Source: Parapedobacter sp035556095 (GTDB taxonomy: Bacteria > Bacteroidota > Bacteroidia > Sphingobacteriales > Sphingobacteriaceae). Taken from it: a stretch of 64,000 bases of DNA. The DNA is taken from NCBI RefSeq assembly GCF_035556095.1, contig NZ_DATMFT010000029.1, positions 183,013 through 247,012 of the forward strand, in the 5' to 3' direction. The notes beneath the pieces were generated by a model, which was not told the origin of the DNA, did no database searches, and was given only the letters and a program-made list of their open reading frames with translations. A program made the translations under genes and the position numbers. Below are positions 50,475 through 61,400 of the stretch, piece by piece. Within the stretch, counting starts at the first letter, position 1. Every line of letters begins with the position of its first letter.

Positions 50475-50482
50475 CAAAAATA
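50475..50482 (-). promoter_or_regulatory. -7 promoter element for the MFS gene
   Basis: Minus-strand TATTTTTG is an exact TAnnTTTG, with 8 bases before ATG 50466, predicting a leaderless or near-leaderless mRNA. Confidence 0.45.
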
Positions 50483-50504
50483 GGGCTTTATTTCGGTATT
50501 TTCC

Positions 50505-50512
50505 TACCTTTA
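50505..50512 (+). promoter_or_regulatory. -7-like element for the kinase operon
   Basis: TACCTTTA differs from TAnnTTTG at the last base and lies 13 bases before ATG 50526. It is back-to-back with the MFS promoter element. Confidence 0.35.
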
Positions 50513-50525
50513 TGCCCAACGACCA

Positions 50526-52535
50526 ATGAACATGGCACCTTTACATAAAAAAGATTACGGTTATCTCATGGTATTGTTGTGGGCGGCGGCACTCGTTTCT
50601 ATATGGGGCTGCGGCGGTCCAAATAACGGGGTGGCGCTTAATGAGGGCTCCTATAGCGCGCTTTATGATTCCCTGAGCGTTGAAGTGACGTATATGGATT
50701 CGTTGATGGAGGCCGACAACCTGTTGGCGCTGGAAAACCGACTCCAGCAATTAACGGAAAGCGAGGAATTGTGGCTTCGCCACATGGATGCTCCCGAGTA
50801 CGCTTGGATGTCTTTCTGGATGGCGATTTTCCACACACGTTTGGGCGACCTGCACGAGGCGAAGCACTACAGTGAGCGGGCTGTGGCCCGGTTGGACAGC
50901 CTACGGATGACGCCTTATAATTTGACGTTTACCACTACGGTGCTGAACAATGCGGCAGGTATTGAGGCGGAAATGGGGAACTACAGTCGGTCTATTGAAC
51001 TGTTGTTCCGCGCCATGGAGTATTATAAAGGTGATACCATCAATGAGGATATTATTGATTTGTACAATAATATCGGGCATAATTATAATGTCATTGGTGA
51101 ACATGACTTGGCCGCCCAGTACTTTGAGCGGCAACGTGCGCTGACCTGGCAACTTGGGGTAGAAAATGGATATGGCCGCTATCATCGCAACATGGGCGAG
51201 CTATATTACAATACGGGCCGATACGAAGCGGGCGTGGATCATATGAAGCAAGCGGCGGATTATTTCCGTCGGTTTGAACAGTCGGACGAGGAACTTTACG
51301 TCAATACCATGCTTGCCCAGCATTATATCGCGCTGGATCGGTTGGATGAGGCGGAAAAACGGCTTCAGGGAAACCTACAGCAGGCTGAGCGCCTACAGCT
51401 TTGGGAAACTTATGTGGAGGCGGCTATCAGTCTTTTTGAGCTTCACCTGGCAAGGGGGAATGAAGCAGCGGCATTTGCATCGATTGAGCAAGGCTTGTCG
51501 CGGATCCACCTGAACAATACGGCGCGGATGCAGCTGAAGATCTATGACCGACTGATTCGGTATTACGAGGAAAAAGGTGTCTTCCAAAAGGCCTTCAATT
51601 ACTTGACCGAACGCAATTCGATTCAGGATAGTGCATTCAACGCGGAAAAGGGCGACTTTATGCGAGAAATGACTGTAAAGTATGAAACGGACCGCAAGAA
51701 CGATCAAATTAGTCAGTTGGAGCTCGAAAACCAACGAGAACGGCGGGTCAAGACGGCCTATTTGGCCGGGTTGGTGCTACTCGTATTAATCGTCTTGCTG
51801 GTCATTGTTTTGCTACGGCGGATTTCAACGCAGAAGAAAGCACTGGAAGAAGTAAATGCGACCAAGGATCGGTTGTTTTCAATCATTGCTCACGACCTCC
51901 GCAGCCCGATGATTGCACTGCAGGGAATGGGCAATCTCATCGGCCATTATTTAAAGAACGGCAATCGCGAAAAGCTGTTGCAAATGGGCAATAAGACTGG
52001 CGAGACACTTGCCCGTATCAACCATTTGCTCGATAATTTGTTGAATTGGGCAGTGACCAACAGCAACCGGATAACCTATAATCCCATGGAGCAGAGGGTG
52101 TCAAAATTGGTGGAAGAGGCTTTGGCGGTTCACAAAGCGGCTGCCGAAGCGAAGGATATCTGCTTAACGGTCGACGTGGACGCTGTAAGCGTATGGGTTG
52201 ACATGAATATGGCGGCAACGGTGTTGCGCAACTTGATTTCCAATGCCATCAAGTATGCTCCCGAAGGAAGTGCCGTGACGATAGGTGGTGCGTTTGACCC
52301 CGATTATTATGTGGTGCGAATTCAGGACGAAGGCGGTGGGATACCCCAGGAAGTAATTGACGCCCTTCAACAACCAGCGGGTGCGCTGGTGTCCGGTGGA
52401 AGCCGGCAGGGATTTGGGTTGGGACTGCGATTGGCCATGTATTTCGCGAAGAAGAACTATGGTCAACTCATGATAAGGAATGAAATGAAAGGAGCAGTCG
52501 CGGAAATCTACTTGCCGCTGGCTGTTCACAACTAG
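50526..52535 (+). CDS. TPR-containing sensor histidine kinase (first of tandem pair)
   Basis: The 669-residue membrane kinase has an N-terminal hydrophobic segment (YLMVLLWAAALVSIWGC, possibly lipidated on the cysteine though the lipobox is poor). A TPR region follows (about residues 60-400; YNNIGHNYNVIGEHDLAAQYFERQ is one unit, quoted in part). After a coiled-coil comes one TM (LAGLVLLVLIVLLVIVLL, about 416-433), then a HisKA domain with His456 in FSIIAHDLRSPM, and a HATPase domain with N-box LRNLISNAIKYAPEG and DEGGGIP. The likely topology is a sensor outside and the kinase inside. It is followed by a close paralogue 32 bases downstream and one LytTR regulator. Confidence 0.93.
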   Translation: MNMAPLHKKDYGYLMVLLWAAALVSIWGCGGPNNGVALNEGSYSALYDSLSVEVTYMDSLMEADNLLALENRLQQLTESEELWLRHMDAPEYAWMSFWMAIFHTRLGDLHEAKHYSERAVARLDSLRMTPYNLTFTTTVLNNAAGIEAEMGNYSRSIELLFRAMEYYKGDTINEDIIDLYNNIGHNYNVIGEHDLAAQYFERQRALTWQLGVENGYGRYHRNMGELYYNTGRYEAGVDHMKQAADYFRRFEQSDEELYVNTMLAQHYIALDRLDEAEKRLQGNLQQAERLQLWETYVEAAISLFELHLARGNEAAAFASIEQGLSRIHLNNTARMQLKIYDRLIRYYEEKGVFQKAFNYLTERNSIQDSAFNAEKGDFMREMTVKYETDRKNDQISQLELENQRERRVKTAYLAGLVLLVLIVLLVIVLLRRISTQKKALEEVNATKDRLFSIIAHDLRSPMIALQGMGNLIGHYLKNGNREKLLQMGNKTGETLARINHLLDNLLNWAVTNSNRITYNPMEQRVSKLVEEALAVHKAAAEAKDICLTVDVDAVSVWVDMNMAATVLRNLISNAIKYAPEGSAVTIGGAFDPDYYVVRIQDEGGGIPQEVIDALQQPAGALVSGGSRQGFGLGLRLAMYFAKKNYGQLMIRNEMKGAVAEIYLPLAVHN

Positions 52536-52567
52536 CGGATGTTTGAACGGAAAGACATTAAACGGCT

Positions 52568-54583
52568 ATGAAGCAAGCTAAAGAACGCGCACTGCCCGGT
52601 AGCTTAGGGTTAGGGGTGTTGATCGTGCTCTTGGTCACCGGTTGTTTTTCGGGTGCTAACAAACGCGGGCTTGGTGCTTCGGCCGATACCACGCTCGAAT
52701 ATGGGGCTTCGATGGCCTTGCTTAGGGAAGAAATCCAAACCTTGGACTCGTTGTATGAAGCAGGAAGCATGGTGTCGATGGAAAACGGTATCCAACGACT
52801 GCTGCAACGCGAACAGGAGTGGGCAGGAGGGCTGGGGGCCGACGAACATGTATGGTTATATGAATCGATTGGTGAGTTCCATTATCGCCTTGGGAACCTG
52901 ACCGAAGCGCAGCATTACAATGCAGTGGCGATTTCGCGGCTGGATTCCGTTAAAGATAGTGATTTAAAGATAAAGGTGTGGAACAACCGCGCGCTTATCG
53001 AGAGCGATTTGGGTAACTATGAAACCGCGCTCGAATATCTATTTGAATCGATGTATAGTTACGGAAGCGATACCGTGAATCACGCGTTTATCGATTTATA
53101 TAATAATATTGGGACCGTATACGGGGCCAGCGGAGAGTATGAACTCGCCATCCATTATTTCGATAAGCATTTTAAACTGGCAAATACGCTTGGATTAGAA
53201 GAGGAGTTCGGGTATTACCATGGCAATGTGGGGCACGTGTATTACATCATGGGTCAGATCGAGCGGAGCGTATCCCATTTGAAGGAATCGAAGGCTACTT
53301 TTGCCAAACACGGCCAATTCAAAGAAGAATTGCACATCAATACCTTATTGGCTTCCAATTATATAGCATTAGGGAGTTTGGATGATGCCGGGCGTTTGCT
53401 CCAAGGAAACCTTGAAACGGCGGAAAGCAGGCAACTGTGGGAGATTTATATGGAGACGGCCATCAGCCTGTTTGAATTCTATATTGCCAAAGGCGACGAG
53501 CCGGCCGCTTTTGCAGCGATGAGACGCGGGTTGGCAAAAGTACACGTCACCAACACCACCCGTTTGCAGCTGAAAATGTACGACAGGATGGTCGATTATT
53601 ACAGAGATGTAGGCGACTTTGCGAATGCATTCGCTTGTCTACGGCGTAGAATCAATGTCCAGGACAGCCTGCTCGAAGTCTCTCAAACGGAGCTGATGCG
53701 TGAATTTTCGGTGAAATACGAAGCCGATCGCAAGAGCGACCAGATCGCGCGCCTGAACACGATGAATGCAGCGGAGAGACGTGCCAAGGCGGCTTACTTT
53801 ATCGGTTTGATGTGCGTGATTGGCGTGTTGCTGGTCATTTTCTTCTTGCTGCGGCGAATTTCAATGCAAAAACGTACCCTAGAGGAAGCAAACCGGACAA
53901 AGGATCGGCTGTTTTCCATCATTGCGCACGACCTTCGCAGCCCGATGATTGCACTTCGAGGCATGGGCGATCTACTAAACCATTACATCGATAAGGAAAA
54001 CGAACAAAAGCTATCGGAACTCAGTGAAAAAACGCAGAAAACACTTACGCATATCAATCACCTGCTGGATAACCTACTCAACTGGGCCGTTGCCAACAGT
54101 GACCGGATAGGCTATCGCCCGGTTGAACAAGAGGTCCGGTCGCTGGTGGAGGAGCCATTGTCCGTACACAGGGCCGGTGCAGATGCCAAGTCGCTACGAT
54201 TGGAGACCAAGCTCAGTCCGGCACACGTTTTCGTTGACCTGAATATGGCAGCTTCCGTCTTACGGAACGTCGTTTCGAACGCGGTTAAGTATTCGCCTGA
54301 CGGTGGCAAGGTGATCGTGGTTGGTTCGTGCGTGGATGACTTTTACGTTGTCCGTATTGGTGATGAAGGCCCAGGAATCCCCGAGGAGATTATCCGACGG
54401 CTTCAGCAACACGGGGGAACGTCGGTTGTCGGCGGCGGCAACGAAGGTATCGGGTTGGGGTTGCAACTGGCCATGCATTTTGCCACAGCGAATCGTGGAA
54501 AAGTGGTCGTCAGCAATCGGAAAAAAGGTGCATTAGTGGAAATTTGGTTACCTTTGAAGCAACTAACGGCGCTTACAAGATGA
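52568..54583 (+). CDS. TPR-containing sensor histidine kinase (second of tandem pair)
   Basis: This 671-residue paralogue of the preceding gene has the same domain order and near-identical motifs. The N-terminus is a clear lipoprotein signal (LGLGVLIVLLVTGC; lipobox VTGC). The TPR region has LYNNIGTVYGASGEYELAIHYF in part, a TM lies near residues 415-433 (GLMCVIGVLLVIFFLLRRIS), and the phospho-acceptor is His454 in FSIIAHDLRSPM. The N-box is LRNVVSNAVKYSPDGG. A lipid anchor plus a TM would pin the TPR sensor to the membrane at both ends. Its stop overlaps the regulator start as ATGA. The pair clearly arose by tandem duplication, and both copies look intact. Confidence 0.94.
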   Translation: MKQAKERALPGSLGLGVLIVLLVTGCFSGANKRGLGASADTTLEYGASMALLREEIQTLDSLYEAGSMVSMENGIQRLLQREQEWAGGLGADEHVWLYESIGEFHYRLGNLTEAQHYNAVAISRLDSVKDSDLKIKVWNNRALIESDLGNYETALEYLFESMYSYGSDTVNHAFIDLYNNIGTVYGASGEYELAIHYFDKHFKLANTLGLEEEFGYYHGNVGHVYYIMGQIERSVSHLKESKATFAKHGQFKEELHINTLLASNYIALGSLDDAGRLLQGNLETAESRQLWEIYMETAISLFEFYIAKGDEPAAFAAMRRGLAKVHVTNTTRLQLKMYDRMVDYYRDVGDFANAFACLRRRINVQDSLLEVSQTELMREFSVKYEADRKSDQIARLNTMNAAERRAKAAYFIGLMCVIGVLLVIFFLLRRISMQKRTLEEANRTKDRLFSIIAHDLRSPMIALRGMGDLLNHYIDKENEQKLSELSEKTQKTLTHINHLLDNLLNWAVANSDRIGYRPVEQEVRSLVEEPLSVHRAGADAKSLRLETKLSPAHVFVDLNMAASVLRNVVSNAVKYSPDGGKVIVVGSCVDDFYVVRIGDEGPGIPEEIIRRLQQHGGTSVVGGGNEGIGLGLQLAMHFATANRGKVVVSNRKKGALVEIWLPLKQLTALTR

Positions 54584-55305
54584 ATGTATTCATAGTCGAA
54601 GACGAAGACCTATATGCCGACCAATTGGTGATGTTGGTTGAGCGTGCCGGCCATACCGTTTGCGGGATAGCGACCAACGCGGAAGAAGCCCTGCGGTTAT
54701 TCGAAAAAAGCGATGCGGATATGGCACTCATCGATATCAATCTTGCGGGCGAAATGGATGGCTTGGAACTGGGAAAATGGTTGAAGCGGTTTAAGGACGA
54801 TATACTCATTATCTTTATCACTGCCCACTACGCAGATGTTGAATACTTCGAAAGGGCCAAACAGCTTTCGGCTTACGCATTTTTGAAAAAGCCTATTGAC
54901 GTGACGGATTTGTTGCGTACCATCGAACTGGCATTCCAGTACAACACCACGCAGGCCGACATCGGCACCCGGGGTCATATGCACGACCATCACACCTTGC
55001 TGGTGAAAATTAAAGCAAAGTATATCAAGATTGACCAAAACGACATTACCCATATCGCTGCCGAGGACAAGTACTGCTCCATCCACCTCAAAGACGGAAC
55101 GGTGTACCTGGAACGGATTTCACTCAACGAGTTGAACAAAAAGCTGTCCCCGCGACTATTTGCCCGAACCCACCGGAGCTACATTGTTAACCTAAACAAT
55201 GTACAGGAAACCGATACGGCCGAATTTACCATCAAAGTCAGCGGCCACCGTATCCCGCTTGGAGATACCTACAAAGCATATTTTTTGAAGAAGTTCGGAG
55301 CCTAG
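54580..55305 (+). CDS. LytTR-family response regulator
   Basis: This is a 241-residue regulator starting MNVFIVEDEDLYADQL. The receiver has acidic EDED, the phospho-acceptor Asp in DMALIDINLAGEMDG and Lys in AFLKKPIDVTD. The LytTR domain occupies the C-terminal half (DITHIAAEDKYCSIHLKDG, ARTHRSYIVNLNNV). The ATG at 54580 is coupled to the kinase stop. LytTR regulators usually pair with LytS-type kinases lacking HisKA, so pairing with HisKA-type TPR kinases is less common. The giant surface protein gene lies 141 bases downstream and is a candidate target. Confidence 0.95.
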   Translation: MNVFIVEDEDLYADQLVMLVERAGHTVCGIATNAEEALRLFEKSDADMALIDINLAGEMDGLELGKWLKRFKDDILIIFITAHYADVEYFERAKQLSAYAFLKKPIDVTDLLRTIELAFQYNTTQADIGTRGHMHDHHTLLVKIKAKYIKIDQNDITHIAAEDKYCSIHLKDGTVYLERISLNELNKKLSPRLFARTHRSYIVNLNNVQETDTAEFTIKVSGHRIPLGDTYKAYFLKKFGA

Positions 55306-55319
55306 CGGTGAGAATTTTA

Positions 55320-55346
55320 CCGGTTCGCGCCGTTATTCATCCCGTT
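55320..55346 (+). promoter_or_regulatory. Possible LytTR-type direct repeats
   Basis: CCGGTT (55320), CCGTT (55330) and CCGTT (55342) occur at 10-12 bp steps in CCGTTATTCAT and CCCGTTCACGAC. LytTR proteins bind pairs of short direct repeats on one DNA face, and AlgR-type sites are CCGTTCGTC-like. The position upstream of the giant gene fits an activator site. This is inference only. Confidence 0.35.
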
Positions 55347-55399
55347 CACGACATTTTTCCCCACCCATTTTATTTTTTCATTTCATTTGTTGCCTATAA

Positions 55400-55420
55400 G
55401 GAAACTGATAGCCAGTTTCC
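55400..55420 (+). promoter_or_regulatory. Inverted repeat before the giant gene
   Basis: GGAAACTG-ATAGC-CAGTTTCC is a perfect 8-bp stem, 26 bases before ATG 55447, with no T-tract. It may be an operator or a 5' leader hairpin. Confidence 0.5.
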
Positions 55421-55446
55421 GAGCCGTATCTACCATTATGGGCGTT

Positions 55447-58400
55447 ATGAAAAAAGAAAATTTACCGCATCATTTGGATTATTTTTCGTTGTTGCCTAGG
55501 GAAATGAAGTGGATTGCCGGGTTTATCGGCTTGTTGCTGTTGATTAGTGGAAATGTGTTGGGGCAGCCTTTTCCATACCCATACCCTATGGTAAACTTTA
55601 CAAATACGATTGAGCCCATAACGAGGGTGTCAGTCGGCAGCATAGATAATAGAACAGATGGGCATACCTACGGTGTTCCGGGGCTGGAGGATTTTACACA
55701 TTTATCTACAAACGTCCAACCAGGAGAAACAATCAGTATTGACCTGGAAGGTAATACCGACGGGGAATGGACGAATTATTTTACCGTCTTCATCGACTGG
55801 AACCAAAATGGCCACCTCGATAATTTAGGTGAAATCTATGAAATCGGGTCTATCAGGAATTCAACCGGCAACGATAACAAACGAGCTACAGGAGACATTT
55901 TGGTGCCGCTAGGAGCACTGGAAGGCTATACCCGTATGCGGGTCATAAAAAACTACAACAGTTCTCCAAGCGACCCAGGAGGTACATATAGTTACGGACA
56001 AGCCGAGGATTATACACTTGTCGTGGGTGCGCCTTCAGCTTGCCAGCGCCCCAATGGCTTTTCCGTCGTGGATATCAGCCCATCTTCCGTTAATCTTTCA
56101 TGGGTAGGCGACGGTGGTACTTTTGAAATCAAGTGGGGAGCTGCCGGTTTTGATGTCGATAATGAAGGCTTACTGGTGACGGATATTACGGCGACAACTC
56201 AACGAATATCCGGATTGACGGCCGGTACTAGTTACCATGCTTACGTTCGTCGCAATTGCGATACGGAAGGATATAGCGATTGGGTTGGGCCTGTTGTGTG
56301 TTTGCCGGGCTATTATTATACCGCCGGTGACATTCCAACCCGGTATAATTATAGCCCCGGTGTTGGAAGCGATTTCTGTGCCCCCGAACCTACGCTGACC
56401 ATCGAAGTGCCCATAGGCTATCAACTCTCGGGGCTTACTGTCAAATACGACATGATAGCCCGAAACAGCGCCTGGAAAAGCGAGCAAGCATCGATACTCT
56501 ACTCGACAACATTGGGTGTAGGCGAAGAAAGCGTGACGTTTGGCACCGATGAGTCGGCAGGGATGCAAAGTTATAGCCGTTCGGTCAGCTTTGCCGATGG
56601 GGCTACCGGTGACGTTACGTTTGCACTCCGGACTTGGCGGACCTGGGACGGAGGGGAAGGTAGCGGCCCATGCAATACCTATTACAATTATGTTCCCAGC
56701 GGCTCGTGGCAGTTGATTCCCGAATTCGAGCCATTGCCGTCTTGTTTGTTTACTTCCGGTTTGGTGGTTGGTAGCATTTCGCGATACGGGGCGACGGTTT
56801 CCTGGGAAGCCGCTGGCCTATCGACGGAAGCGTACGAATATTACTACGCCACGACAAACACCCCGCCGGATGCCGCAACACGACCAAGTGGCGAAGCCAA
56901 AAACACTTTCGTGGATCTGTCTGATCTTGATATGGGCACCACGTATTACGTCTGGGTGCGTGCCAACTGCGGCGATGGCGACTACAGCAACTGGGTGGGT
57001 ACGTCGTTTACCACATCAGCACCTTGGTCAGAGCGGTTCGATACGGCATATTATTACGCATTGCCCGCAGGATGGCGGTCGCCCAGCGAGGATTGGACCG
57101 TTGACCGAAGAGAATCACTGCTTGATGCAGAAAGCTATTTTGTCAACACCTATTTCTCTAACGGGGAATCGAGGTTTATGATCACGAATACCATCGGGCC
57201 GGTAGAAACGGGGGATGTATTCACGTTTATCTATCGAAATGCGTATTATAATTTACCCTACGCGGCTGCCCCGGCTGGTTCGTTCGAGGTTACCGTTGCC
57301 GTATCGACGGATGGGGGGGAGACATTCCACGAAGAAGACCGCATTATAACCGACGGTGCGCGCGGTTGGCAGCCGTTCATGCTCAACATGAATGCCTATG
57401 CCGGAGAGGCGGTTCAACTCCGTATCGGCGTGGAAGCAATTGGCGAGATCTACTCGTATTATTTTGGACTCGACAATTTTTATGTTGGTCCGCCCCAATG
57501 CCCGCAACCATTGAATCCATCGGTTTCGGCGGTTACCCCAACCAGTGCCGTGATTTCATGGAGCGAACCCCTCAACATACCGGAAGGGGGATATCAATAC
57601 TATTACGCGGACAGCGCTACGCCGCCAACGGCCGCAACCGATGTTTCCGGAACGGCCGTATCCACTTCGGCCAGCCTATCCGATTTATCGCCCGGCGAAC
57701 GGTACTACTTTTGGGTACGCGCAGTATGCGGCGAAGGCATATACGGTGCGTGGAGCATTGCCGGTACATTTGGCACCGAATTGGAACTGTCCAGCCCGTG
57801 GGCTGAAGACTTCGATGCATCGACCGCAGCCCCGCCGGGTTGGGAGACGGCCCATTGGCAGGTGAATGCCGGAAGCGACATCCTCAATTCGGAAGGGAAT
57901 ATCGTGTATTCATCGTTGTCGAACAGCGCGGGTAACTGGAATAAAACACTCACAACGCCCAATATCCGTGTGGAAGCGGGGGATGTGCTCTCCTTCCTGT
58001 ACGCAACCAAGGATAATTTCTCCAGTGGAAATCCAGCCGAAGGCCGCTTCACCGTCAGTATTTCCGAAGACTATGGCGCGCATTATACGGATGTCGAAAC
58101 GGTTACGCTCAATAGCACAGTTACTTGGCGGATGTTCAGCTATGCGCTGGATGATTATGAAGGAAAGCGCGTTAAGGTACGCATCGTTGCCGAGTATAGG
58201 TCTTGGAGTTACCAAGTCGGGTTTGACCAATTCCGTATGGGCCCGCTGGCGGAGTGCCCCATACTGAACACCGTATCGGCTACAACCGTGGGGTATACGG
58301 GCGCGATGGTGGAGTGGGAGGATACGGGTACCGACTACGAATACTACCTTGTGGATAGCAATACGCCCCCCAATGTGTACACTGGTAGCTATGAACGCAC

Positions 58401-61400
58401 GTCGGATACACAGGTGCACTTTGATGATTTAGAAGAAAGTAAAACCTATTATTTCTGGATCCGGGCATATTGCGATGACGATAGCCACGGCGAATGGGGA
58501 CCGTTGGCGATGTTTACCACACCAACGCGGGTAAGCACACCGTGGACTGAAGACTTCCCGACCGAGGGTGCGCCGCAAGGATGGGAGATAACCGGATGGC
58601 AGGTTGGAATGAATCCATATTTTTCCGAACTAGACGGAAATGCGATATATAAAGAACTGTATTACAATTTCGATGTTGGCCAACGCACGTTTACCACGTT
58701 ACATGTGGGAGAGGTGCAGCCTGACGACCAATTGTCTTTCCGTTATCAACTGACTACATACATCAACACACCCCCCGAAGCCGGATCGGGGAATTTTACC
58801 GTCGCCATTGCTACCGATATCGGAGGCCCTTACACCGATATTGAAACAGTTGAAAATAATGGAATCGGTGGCTGGCAGGAATTCTCCTATCCATTGGATG
58901 ATTATGTGGGCGAGACCATCCAGGTGCGCATTGTCGCAACGTGGTCCGTTGGCACTTACCTCATCGCTTTCGACGATTTCTCGGTGGGTTCGGGGACCGA
59001 CTGCGCCACCCTAACTGGATTGGTAGCGTCGGATATCACGGCGAATAGCGCAACGTTGGCTTGGAACGAACCTGCTGTCGTGCCAGCGGGATATGATTAT
59101 TACCTGGCTACCGACGAAACAATACCCGATGCCGCCGCCGAACCATCGGGGAGCATTTCACTGCCCGAGGTGGAATTGACCGACCTGGCTCCTGGGCAAA
59201 CGTATTATTGGTGGGTGCGGGCCGTCTGTGCAGAAGATGCGCCGGGCGCTTGGAGTGCGCAGCAATCGTTCACCACGGTGCAGGTTACACCGACGCCATG
59301 GCTGGAAGGGTTTTCATCCGCGGCCACACCGGCGGATTGGGAAATCAATGGATGGTACATCGGCAATCACGATGACATCGACGGAGGTGCAGGGTACCTG
59401 CTTTATTATAACTTGTATTCCAGTGACCCCAGTGCCCAGTTCACGACATCGGACGTGGGCATTATCCAAACAGGGGATGAATTGTCGTTCCGGTTTAAAC
59501 TGGTAAATTATTACACATCCGAAAGTGCGCCCGGATTGGAAACAGGCGAATTTACAGTAAAAATATCGACGGATTTCGGCGAACACTATGAAACGTTGGA
59601 GACGGTACCGAACGACGGTACAACAGGATGGCGATACCTACGGTTGGATTTGTCCGATTATGTCGGGGAGGCCATACGTATCCAGGTAGATGCCGCACAG
59701 GAAGGTGAAGCGGACTACTACCTGGCCTTTGACGATTTCTATGTCGGGCCACCGCCTTCTTGCCCGCCTGTTGTCGGTATAGCCATCTCCGAACAGACGA
59801 CCATATCCGCCAGGATTTCGTGGGATGAACCGGACGATATCCCGGCCAATGGTTATAGCTATTACATATCCACATCGAGCACAGCGCCGACGGAAAGCAC
59901 GGTTGGCCACGGTACCGAACAGCCGGTTGTGGTGTTAGTAGATTTGATCCCGGCAACAACGTACTACGTTTGGGTGCGGGCGGAGTGTGCAGATGACGAT
60001 TCAGGCAGTTGGGGCGCATCCGCTTCCTTTACCACTGGCCGGATATATTATGTACGGGAAGGGGCATCGGGTACCGGTGATTCTTGGGCCGATGCATCTG
60101 GCGTTTTGCAAGAAGTGATCGATGTCGCCAGCCCCGGAAGCGAGGTCTGGGTGGCCGCCGGCACCTATCGCCCGGAAACAGATACGGGGATGCCGCCCAG
60201 GGGTTTTGAATTGAAAAGTGGTGTAGGCGTTTATGGTGGTTTCCCTGCCGATGGCGGGGATTGGACCCAGCGTGACTGGCGGGAAAACCAGACGGTCCTC
60301 AAAAGGCACCTCACGGAAGAACTCCCCATAGTCAGCAGTTATGGTGTTGATATTACGGCCGTACTCGATGGATTTATCATCACGGAAGGAAATGCGTCCC
60401 GGGGGGGAGGTGTTCGCAACTCAAATGCCTCGCCAACCTTCAGCAATCTGCAAATCCGAGGTAATCATGCAACTTGGGGCGGCGGCGTATATAATAGCGA
60501 CGGAAGTGCTCCCCGGTTTATCAACGTCGCGATTACCCACAATGAAAGTAGCTATGCGGGGGCAGGAATGAGCAATATGGACACCGACAACCCCATAATC
60601 CTTACCAATGTCGTACTCAGTAACAATAAAACCGGCAATGGCTATAACGGTGGCGCCATGGAAAATACAGACGCTTCTCTGATATTAACCAATGTCACGA
60701 TTGCCGGTAATACTTCGGAAAACAGCGCGGTCTACAATGACAATTCTTCAGTAATTGTGAGAAATACCATTGCGTGGGGCAATAGCAACGGGAATGCTCC
60801 TATTAACGGCATCCGTCAGGGCGGAGCCGGAAATGTGGTGACCGTTGATTACAGTCTCGTGGAAGGCCTGACTACCGCCGGAACTAGGGGTAACATTGAA
60901 GGGGATACCAATCCCGGTTTCCTCAGCGCAGGAGCCGGAGATTACAGACTTCAGGAATCCAGCCCGGTCATCGATGCTGGTAATGACGGTTATTTTGCAC
61001 CCGATGCCGAGCCGGACTTGTCGGACATCGACGTCGATGTGGCAGGTAATCCACGGTTTTACGAAGGCAGCACCATAGATTTAGGTGCTTACGAATACAA
61101 CGAAAATCAACCACCCTTGCCTATCACTATCCGTTACGTCAAAACGGTTACAAATGGCGGTGCGCCGGGAAATAATGGCTTGGATTGGGAAACGGCTTCC
61201 AGCAACCTTCAAGCAATGATTGATGCATCTATGGAGGGAGATGAAGTCTGGGTAGCGGCTGGAGATTATCATGCGGTTTACTATGATAGGCCACATATCA
61301 CGTTTGTGCTGAAAGAAGGCGTAGCCGTGTATGGCGGATTTCCAGCCAATGGTGGTGATGAGAATCAGCGCGATTGGAAGGCGAACGAAACTGCCCTCAT

